DNA of 12,872 bases, from assembly GCA_002320935.1 (NCBI GenBank), contig DCLG01000033.1, positions 11,102-23,973 on the forward strand. Direction: 5' to 3'. Shown one piece after another: positions 7,994 through 12,872 of the stretch (positions are counted from its first letter, which is position 1; each line of letters opens with the position of its first letter). The notes under the pieces were generated by a model, which did no database searches, had not been told where the DNA came from, and saw nothing but the letters and a program-made list of their open reading frames with translations. Origin of the DNA: Pedobacter sp. UBA1654 (GTDB taxonomy: Bacteria; Bacteroidota; Bacteroidia; Sphingobacteriales; Sphingobacteriaceae). The translations under genes were made by a program, and so were the position numbers.

Positions 7994-8001
7994 CAAAAAT
8001 A
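7994..8001 (-). promoter_or_regulatory. Candidate -7 promoter box for rlmB
   Basis: On the minus strand this reads TATTTTTG, a match to TAnnTTTG, and lies 16 nt before the rlmB ATG. The position fits a short 5' leader. No -33 TTG was found at a normal distance, and the region is AT-rich, so a chance match is possible. Confidence 0.45.
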
Positions 8002-8020
8002 CTTTATTTTTTTCGTTTTC

Positions 8021-8037
8021 CTCAGCGGAGTTGAAGG
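8021..8037 (+). repeat. Possible degenerate copy of a dispersed intergenic repeat
   Basis: CTCAGCGGAGTTGAAGG resembles the CTGAGCGGAGTCGAAGG element that I recall as a widespread intergenic sequence in Bacteroidota and other bacteria. When translated it gives the recurrent spurious peptide LSGVEG. It is the most GC-rich part of an otherwise AT-rich spacer. Only one copy is in the window, so repetition cannot be shown here. Confidence 0.35.
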
Positions 8038-8114
8038 ATCAGTACGGCCACATATCGCTCTGTCCAGGATGTATTATGTTCAAAAAGAAATCCGCCGGGC
8101 AGCGTTATTTTCCA

Positions 8115-8122
8115 TAATTTTG
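8115..8122 (+). promoter_or_regulatory. Candidate -7 promoter box for dnaB, 4 nt before the ATG
   Basis: TAATTTTG matches TAnnTTTG and sits inside the 12-mer CATAATTTTGCA, which also occurs upstream of kdsD (5001-5012). Only four bases separate it from the dnaB ATG at 8127. If it is the active -7 element, transcription would begin at or next to the start codon. Confidence 0.5.
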
Positions 8123-8126
8123 CATT

Positions 8127-9698
8127 ATGATAATTGATAATGCTAATCAGGGACAGGAACGATCTAATTTTACCGCTCGTAAGAACAGATTGACGAGTAC
8201 CGTAAGTACGATGGGTAAGATTCCTCCCCAGGCAATTGACCTTGAAGAGGCTGTTTTAGGGGCTTTAATGCTCGAAAAAGATGCCCTTTCCACCGTAATC
8301 GATATTCTAAAACCTGAAGTTTTCTACCAGGAATCACATAAAAAGATATTTGAGGCTATTCAGCTGCTGTTTCAGAAATCAAAACCTGTGGACATCCTAA
8401 CAGTTACTTCTGAATTAAGAACTTTGGGTTTGCTGGAGATGGTTGGTGGTGCGTATTATATCACAAACCTTACTAATCGGGTAGCTTCTGCTGCTAACAT
8501 TGAGTATCATGCACGCATCATATCACAGAAGTATATTCAGCGTGAGTTGATTCGAATTTCTTCTGAGATCATACAGAATGCATATGAAGACACCACAGAT
8601 ATTTTCGATCTGCTGGATCATGCAGAAAAGAATCTATTTGATATAGCACAGAATAACCTGCGACGGGATACGCAGAAGATGGATGAAATTATCAAACAGT
8701 CTTTAGCGACATTAGAAGAGCTTCGTACCAAAACGGACGGGCTTACTGGTGTACCATCAGGTTTCACTGCGCTTGACCGGATTACAGGTGGATGGCAAAA
8801 ATCGGATTTGGTGATCATCGCCGCACGTCCGGCAATGGGGAAAACCGCCTTTGTACTTAGTTGTGCCCGGAATGCGGCTGTTGACTTTAAAAAGCCCGTT
8901 GTAGTCTTTTCACTGGAGATGTCATCTGTACAGCTGGTAAATCGTCTGATCTCAGGAGAGACAGAAATTGAGCAGGAGAAAATCAGAAAAGGAAATCTGG
9001 CGGACTGGGAGTGGCAACAGCTGCACAGTAAAATTGGCACGCTTACAGAAGCCCCTTTACTAATTGATGATACCCCTGCATTAAACATATTTGAGTTTCG
9101 GGCGAAATGCCGAAGACTGAAATCACAGTACGATATTCAGATGATCATTATCGATTATCTTCAACTGATGCATGGTAAAGGCGAAGGCGGCGGCGGAAAC
9201 CGTGAACAAGAGATTGGTAGTATTTCGAGGGCTCTAAAGTCTGTCGCTAAGGAACTTGACGTACCTGTTCTTGCACTATCGCAGTTAAGCCGTGCGGTTG
9301 AAAATAGACCTGGTCAGAATGGTAAGCGACCGCTCCTGTCCGATCTAAGGGAGTCCGGCTCTATTGAGCAGGATGCCGATATGGTACTGTTTCTTTATCG
9401 GCCGGAGTACTACGGTATTACGGAGGATGAACAAGGTAGATCTCAAGCAGGCGTTGGCGAGGTAATTATCGCAAAACACAGGAATGGTGAGACCGGGATT
9501 GTACCGTTGCGTTTCGTTGGTAAATATGTGAAGTTTCAAGATTTGGAGGAAGATTTTGCGCCACAGAACGCATTCTCAATGGATAGCCCTGGAGCTGGCA
9601 TGGCACCGTCTCCTGATTTTGATCGTTCATCTTTTGGAAATGTTATTATCAAGCCATCTAGGATGGATGATATGCAAGATGAAGATGCACCTTTTTAA
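8127..9698 (+). CDS. dnaB: Replicative DNA helicase DnaB
   Basis: Hexameric 5'-3' helicase that unwinds DNA at the replication fork and recruits primase, 523 residues. The N-terminal helical domain (about 31-135) begins PPQAIDLEEAVLGALML. The linker leads to a RecA-like ATPase: GVPSGFTALDRITGG (208-222), Walker A ARPAMGKT (233-240), FSLEM (261-265), Walker B IIIDYLQLM (340-348, Asp343), SQLSRAVE (385-392), LSDLRESGSIEQDAD (404-418), the YRPEYY segment (424-429) and AKHRNG (449-454). There is no intein at these usual insertion points. Residues 480-523 are a low-complexity tail ending in acidic residues and Pro-Phe. The ATG at 8127 is chosen because of the promoter box just before it. A later ATG at 8211 would still keep the core but would remove a 28-residue polar leader. 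It is a single-gene unit followed by a terminator. Confidence 0.96.
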   Translation: MIIDNANQGQERSNFTARKNRLTSTVSTMGKIPPQAIDLEEAVLGALMLEKDALSTVIDILKPEVFYQESHKKIFEAIQLLFQKSKPVDILTVTSELRTLGLLEMVGGAYYITNLTNRVASAANIEYHARIISQKYIQRELIRISSEIIQNAYEDTTDIFDLLDHAEKNLFDIAQNNLRRDTQKMDEIIKQSLATLEELRTKTDGLTGVPSGFTALDRITGGWQKSDLVIIAARPAMGKTAFVLSCARNAAVDFKKPVVVFSLEMSSVQLVNRLISGETEIEQEKIRKGNLADWEWQQLHSKIGTLTEAPLLIDDTPALNIFEFRAKCRRLKSQYDIQMIIIDYLQLMHGKGEGGGGNREQEIGSISRALKSVAKELDVPVLALSQLSRAVENRPGQNGKRPLLSDLRESGSIEQDADMVLFLYRPEYYGITEDEQGRSQAGVGEVIIAKHRNGETGIVPLRFVGKYVKFQDLEEDFAPQNAFSMDSPGAGMAPSPDFDRSSFGNVIIKPSRMDDMQDEDAPF

Positions 9699-9723
9699 TA
9701 GTCTCTTTATTGATACTTTTCAG

Positions 9724-9755
9724 AGGCCGGTATTTTAGATTACTGGCCTTTAATT
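9724..9755 (+). terminator. Intrinsic terminator after dnaB
   Basis: AGGCCGGTA (9724-9732) pairs with TACTGGCCT (9741-9749) over 9 bp with one G-T wobble and an 8-nt loop, followed by TTTAATTTT-type sequence. On the plus strand it closes dnaB, 25 nt past its stop. On the minus strand it lies beyond chrA but lacks a clean T run, so it would be weak in that direction. Confidence 0.72.
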
Positions 9756-9772
9756 TTAATAAGATTACCTGC

Positions 9773-10972
9773 TTAAAGAAAATAACCTAGTCCAATGCCT
9801 GCGATTATTAACAACGGCGCACTTAGCCTGGTGAAATTTAAAATTAAGAAGGTTACCACCATAATAGCAACAGCCATCAGATCGAGTCCTATTGGCTTAA
9901 CAAGCAGCATAAAAGCGGCAATAATAAACCCGACACTGACAGCATTGACCCCTGATAGTGAATATTTTATTCTATTTACTTTCTTAAGATCGTCCCAAAA
10001 AGGCACAATGAATAACACCAGTATAACCCCAGGCAAGTTAATCCCGAGCACACCAATAAATCCGCCGAGAACTTGTCCATAAAGTCCATAACCAAAGTTC
10101 TTCATGCTTAAAGCCGACAAATAGCTCGTGAATGAGAATGTTGGTCCTGGAAGTGCCTGCTGAAGCGCAAATCCGGAGAGAAATTCGGAAGCGTTTAGAT
10201 AATGCTTCATCTGTACAAATTCAGTGAACATGAGTGGAACGAGCACCTGCCCTCCTCCAAATATAAATATTCCGTTACGGTAAAAATTCTCAAAAAGTCG
10301 GATTGGGAGACTAAATGGTGATGTGGTGTTGATTAGAGCACCAAGTAATGCAAGGAACAGCAGAACGCCAAAATAGTAAATCAACTTGTTCCTATTGATG
10401 TTCGAAAACAAGCGCATCCTGAGTTCATTTTCTTCCCTTGGTGTATCAATGGAAGATGATATAATACCACCAATGAGTATTGCTATTGGAAAAACATATG
10501 CGTTCTTCAACACCAATGTAGCAATCACTGCAGAACCGGCCAAAAAGAATGATATCTGAGAACGAAGGACCTTTCTTCCAAGATTGTATGCTCCATAAGC
10601 TACAATACCGAGTGCTACAGGCTGGATGTACCGCATGATATCTACAAACTGATTTTTATGATCTAACCTGGCATAGCTAACAGCAGCAAAAGTCATCATC
10701 GCCGCGGATGGGACAATCCAAATGAGAAACGTAATTAAGGATAACCCGATCCCTCCTACTTTGTAGGCCAGTCCGACTAAAGTCTGTGTAGAAGCAGGCC
10801 CAGGCAATACCTGAGCAAGTGCATTCAATTCGAGTAGGTCTTCTTCTGAAATATACTTCAGATCCTTAACGAAATACTTTAACAAAAGCGACATATGTGC
10901 CTGAGCACCACCGAAAGCCGTAAAGGTAAATAGAACAACCTGCCTTAGAAATAATAATCTTTTAGCTACCAA
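9773..10972 (-). CDS. chrA: ChrA-family two-domain chromate/anion transporter
   Basis: Inner-membrane protein of 399 residues with two tandem CHR domains, the long-chain form of the chromate ion transporter family. Domain 1 carries FTAFGGAQAHMSLL (17-30) and LPGP (56-59). Domain 2 carries IFGGGQVLVPLM (237-248) and LPGPTFSFTSYL (274-285). Both domains are rich in membrane segments, joined by a charged loop at about 177-195. Family members in resistant bacteria export chromate, but many homologues have unknown substrates, so chromate is a family name rather than a finding here. The start is taken as TTG at 10972: an in-frame stop lies at 10988-10990, the next ATG (residue 27) falls inside the first CHR motif, and only ATC or ATT codons are alternatives. 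It begins 11 nt after the stop of the TPR gene, so the two are probably one transcript. Confidence 0.88.
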   Translation of the reverse strand: MVAKRLLFLRQVVLFTFTAFGGAQAHMSLLLKYFVKDLKYISEEDLLELNALAQVLPGPASTQTLVGLAYKVGGIGLSLITFLIWIVPSAAMMTFAAVSYARLDHKNQFVDIMRYIQPVALGIVAYGAYNLGRKVLRSQISFFLAGSAVIATLVLKNAYVFPIAILIGGIISSSIDTPREENELRMRLFSNINRNKLIYYFGVLLFLALLGALINTTSPFSLPIRLFENFYRNGIFIFGGGQVLVPLMFTEFVQMKHYLNASEFLSGFALQQALPGPTFSFTSYLSALSMKNFGYGLYGQVLGGFIGVLGINLPGVILVLFIVPFWDDLKKVNRIKYSLSGVNAVSVGFIIAAFMLLVKPIGLDLMAVAIMVVTFLILNFTRLSAPLLIIAGIGLGYFL

Positions 10973-10983
10973 AACAATAACGA

Positions 10984-11319
10984 TTAATCATCTTCATAAT
11001 CAAGGCCCAGCGCTGAATTCAGGGCAGCCTGTAACTCTGAAAAAGCATGATTGTCATTTTTATTTCGTGCAGCCTTTAGGCCTAATTGGTAAACATCAAC
11101 CGCTCTGTCTTTACACCCTGTTTTTTCGTAAAGCTTTCCTAAATGATAGTAGGTCCCGACATATTCCGGGCTATTTTCTACAAGCGAATTATAGTAATAA
11201 AATGCCTTCTCAGCATCTCCTGCGGTGTTATATTCAGTAGCCAGCGCATATAGAATAAACGGATCGGAAGGATCTGCTTCTAAAAATTCCAATAACTTGT
11301 TTAATCGGGTAGTTTGCAT
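10984..11319 (-). CDS. Small TPR-repeat protein
   Basis: A 111-residue soluble protein with no signal peptide or membrane segment. It is made of about three TPR-like helix pairs: DPFILYALATEYNTAGDAEK (19-38), then YVGTYYHLGKLYEKTGCKDR (53-72) and a final degenerate pair (73-105), ending in an acidic tail (YEDD). TPR units are protein-protein scaffolds, so the function is not assigned. It lies immediately upstream of the ChrA-type gene (11-nt gap, same strand) and is divergent from etfB across 46 bp. The ATG at 11319 has a modest AGGA sequence 7 nt before it. Small TPR proteins of this sort are common in Bacteroidota, and the link to the transporter may be positional only. Confidence 0.8.
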   Translation of the reverse strand: MQTTRLNKLLEFLEADPSDPFILYALATEYNTAGDAEKAFYYYNSLVENSPEYVGTYYHLGKLYEKTGCKDRAVDVYQLGLKAARNKNDNHAFSELQAALNSALGLDYEDD

Positions 11320-11341
11320 TTTTAATCCTTGCTTTTTTAAT

Positions 11342-11349
11342 TAGATTTG
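11342..11349 (+). promoter_or_regulatory. Candidate -7 promoter box for etfBA
   Basis: TAGATTTG matches TAnnTTTG and lies 16 nt before the etfB ATG, in the 46-bp divergent spacer with the TPR gene. TTTG at 11313-11316 is a possible upstream element, but the spacing (25 nt) is longer than usual. Confidence 0.5.
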
Positions 11350-11365
11350 CAAAAAGACTTTTTTT

Positions 11366-12103
11366 ATGAAAATATTAGTTTGTATAAGTAATGTGCCAGA
11401 CACAACCACAAAAATAACTTTTACTAACGATAATACACAATTCAATAATGCGGGTGTGCAATACATTGTAAACCCGTATGATGAGATTGCGTTATCCAAA
11501 GCTATTTCGCTTTGCGAAGGTGGAAAAGGATCTGTTACAGTCATCAATGTGGGCGAAAGCAGCACAGAACCTACCATCCGGAAAGCATTGGCAATTGGTG
11601 CGGATGATGCGGTGAGGGTAAATGCAGCGCCTCGCGACGCTTACTTTACCGCCTTTCAGATAGCAGAATATGTAAAGTCTAATGACTTTAATATCATCCT
11701 TACTGGGCGTGAGTCTATTGACTACAATGGCGCACAGGTTGCTGCAATGATTGGAGAGTTTTTGAATATACCTTCCGTTTCGATTATAAAGAAACTTGAT
11801 TATGATGGCACTACTGCTACTATTGAAAGAGAAATTGAAGGTGGAAAAGAAATCCTTACTGTCACCGGTAAGTTTATCGCCAGCTGCGCAGAAGGTGTTG
11901 CTGAACCGAAAATTCCAAATATGAGAGGCATTATGTCTGCAAGAACCAAACCTTTAACGGTTGTTGAGGCGAAAGACATTGAACAACTATCTAATATTGA
12001 ATCCTATCAAACACCTGCTCCTCGAGGAACAGTTAAGCTTGTTCCAAGTGACGATACAGAAAAACTGATTGACCTGTTACACCAAGAGGCTAAAGTAATA
12101 TAA
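11366..12103 (+). CDS. etfB: Electron transfer flavoprotein subunit beta
   Basis: Beta subunit of the soluble FAD-containing ETF heterodimer, which carries electrons from acyl-CoA and related dehydrogenases toward the quinone pool. It has 245 residues, near the family length. It opens with MKILVCISNVPDT, has VNPYDEIAL (35-43), a nucleotide-binding fold segment IILTGRESIDYNGAQV (110-125), and the ETF-beta signature IEREIEGGKEIL (153-164) continuing to EPKIPNMRGIMSARTKPL (180-197). The family beta subunit binds AMP structurally, or FAD in bifurcating versions, and this sequence alone does not settle which. The ATG at 11366 matches the family N-terminus. etfA follows after 30 nt, so the two are one operon. 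No partner dehydrogenase or ETF-quinone oxidoreductase gene lies in the window. Confidence 0.95.
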   Translation: MKILVCISNVPDTTTKITFTNDNTQFNNAGVQYIVNPYDEIALSKAISLCEGGKGSVTVINVGESSTEPTIRKALAIGADDAVRVNAAPRDAYFTAFQIAEYVKSNDFNIILTGRESIDYNGAQVAAMIGEFLNIPSVSIIKKLDYDGTTATIEREIEGGKEILTVTGKFIASCAEGVAEPKIPNMRGIMSARTKPLTVVEAKDIEQLSNIESYQTPAPRGTVKLVPSDDTEKLIDLLHQEAKVI

Positions 12104-12133
12104 TCACATTAATATTAAGTATAACATAAATAT

Positions 12134-12872
12134 ATGTCAGTTTTAGTCTACGTAGAACACGCCGATGGAAAGTTTAAGAAATCTGTTTATGAAGCAGTTT
12201 CTTACGCTAAAGCCATTGCTGAACAAAATAATACTAATCTCACCGCAATCTCTATCGGGGATGTGGAGGATTCGGAGTTAAAAGAACTTGGGAGATATGG
12301 AGCATCGAAAATCCTCTCGGCAAGTACAGCACAACTAAAAAACTTCGTTAATCAGGCATATGCTTCGGTTATCTCAGAGGCAGCTGCAAAAGAATCTGCA
12401 AACATCGTTGTACTCTCCAATTCCTTCAGTGGAAAAGGTTTGGGACCTCGAATAGCAGTAAAGCTGAAAGCTGGTTTTGTAGATGGCGCAATTGAACTTC
12501 CTGTTGCGGAAGGGGGAACACTTAAAGTTAAAAAAACTGCATTTTCAGGTAAGGCTTTCGCTATTACTCAAATTATATCAGAGAATAAAGTAATTGCATT
12601 AAACCCGAACGCATTTGGTGTGAAGGAATTTGCTGTCGGAGATGTTTCAGTAGAGGCGTTCAGTCCAACTGAGCAAGCCAGTGATTTCAGCGCGGTAGTG
12701 AAAGAAATCATAAGAGCAACAGACAAAGTCTCTCTTCCCGATGCTGAAATTGTGGTTTCTGCAGGAAGAGGGCTTAAAGGTCCGGAGAATTGGGGCATGA
12801 TAGAGGAATTGGCAGGCCTTTTAGGAGCAGCAACAGCATGTTCCAAACCTGTATCTGATGCAGATTGGAGGC
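12134..12872 (+). CDS. etfA: Electron transfer flavoprotein subunit alpha (partial, 3' end beyond window)
   Basis: The first 246 codons of the FAD-binding alpha subunit; full proteins are about 320 residues. It begins MSVLVYVEHADGKFKKS and has the N-terminal ETF domain through about residue 185, including VLSNSFSGKGLGPRIA (93-108). The C-terminal FAD domain starts at about 200, with VSAGRGLKGPENW (208-220) and LLGAATACSKPVSDADW (229-245). These are the early part of the conserved alpha signature, so the missing part should hold the remaining FAD contacts. The frame is open to the last base with no stop, consistent with truncation by the window and not a broken gene. The ATG at 12134 lies 30 nt after the etfB stop in an AT-rich gap with no separate promoter visible. 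Confidence 0.95.
   Translation, partial: MSVLVYVEHADGKFKKSVYEAVSYAKAIAEQNNTNLTAISIGDVEDSELKELGRYGASKILSASTAQLKNFVNQAYASVISEAAAKESANIVVLSNSFSGKGLGPRIAVKLKAGFVDGAIELPVAEGGTLKVKKTAFSGKAFAITQIISENKVIALNPNAFGVKEFAVGDVSVEAFSPTEQASDFSAVVKEIIRATDKVSLPDAEIVVSAGRGLKGPENWGMIEELAGLLGAATACSKPVSDADWR

Noticed and set aside
8003..8020. T-rich run in the rlmB-dnaB spacer as a terminator
   Set aside because: No stem precedes it, and both neighbouring genes are transcribed away from the spacer.
7898..8137. 79-codon plus-strand open frame across the rlmB start and the spacer
   Set aside because: It runs antisense over rlmB, spans two promoter boxes and the repeat-like element, and overlaps the dnaB start; its peptide is the typical spurious translation of such spacers.
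8618..9088. 156-codon minus-strand open frame inside dnaB
   Set aside because: It is antisense to the conserved helicase core and rich in Ser and Cys, as expected from reverse-strand reading; no recognisable domain.
8820..9380. Intein or insertion in dnaB
   Set aside because: Walker A, Walker B and later helicase motifs are contiguous at normal spacing, so no intein is present.
1..12872. CRISPR, mobile element, prophage, tRNA/rRNA or riboswitch
   Set aside because: No regularly spaced repeats, transposase or integrase, cloverleaf-like sequence or long structured leader was found; intergenic gaps are all under 150 bp.

Overview
The window looks like ordinary chromosomal DNA from a member of the Bacteroidota, most likely of the Sphingobacteriaceae (Pedobacter, Mucilaginibacter or Sphingobacterium type). 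This is inferred from several things. The first gene encodes an envelope protein with a TPR, PD40 propeller, regulatory-like and OmpA-like layout typical of the phylum. RecQ carries a long C-terminal extension. Several starts lie just behind TAnnTTTG boxes, the Bacteroidota -7 promoter element, and there are almost no strong Shine-Dalgarno sequences. No rRNA, tRNA, CRISPR array, insertion sequence, integrase, phage gene or recognisable defence or biosynthetic system was seen. Every gene looks intact except the last, which is cut by the window end.

Layout. Bases 24-1922 (+) encode the multidomain OmpA-family periplasmic or outer-membrane-associated protein. It converges on a minus-strand pair, recQ then kdsA (4958 down to 1943). 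The two convergent ends share a hairpin that reaches into the last codons of kdsA. Divergent from recQ is a plus-strand pair, kdsD then a mannose-1-phosphate guanylyltransferase gene (5026-7127), closed by a strong intrinsic terminator. rlmB (7977-7204, minus) follows. dnaB (8127-9698, plus) is divergent from it across a 149-bp spacer. A minus-strand pair, a small TPR protein then a two-domain ChrA-type transporter (11319 down to 9773), converges on dnaB. The window ends with etfB and the first 246 codons of etfA (11366 to the end, plus).

How the genes relate. KdsD makes arabinose 5-phosphate, and KdsA condenses it with phosphoenolpyruvate to Kdo 8-phosphate, the precursor of the LPS inner-core sugar Kdo. 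The two genes sit either side of recQ. The neighbouring guanylyltransferase makes GDP-mannose, so 1943-7127 is partly an envelope-sugar block with a DNA-repair helicase in it. RlmB (23S rRNA methylation), DnaB (replicative helicase) and EtfAB (electron transfer from acyl-CoA or similar dehydrogenases) are core functions. ChrA is named from its family only, and its substrate cannot be read from sequence.

I did not find a novel multi-gene system. The points most worth a second look are a DnaB C-terminus that resembles the SSB protein-interaction tip, the PorE-like domain order of the first protein, a terminator built from the last codons of kdsA, and a dnaB promoter so close to the ATG that the transcript may be nearly leaderless.
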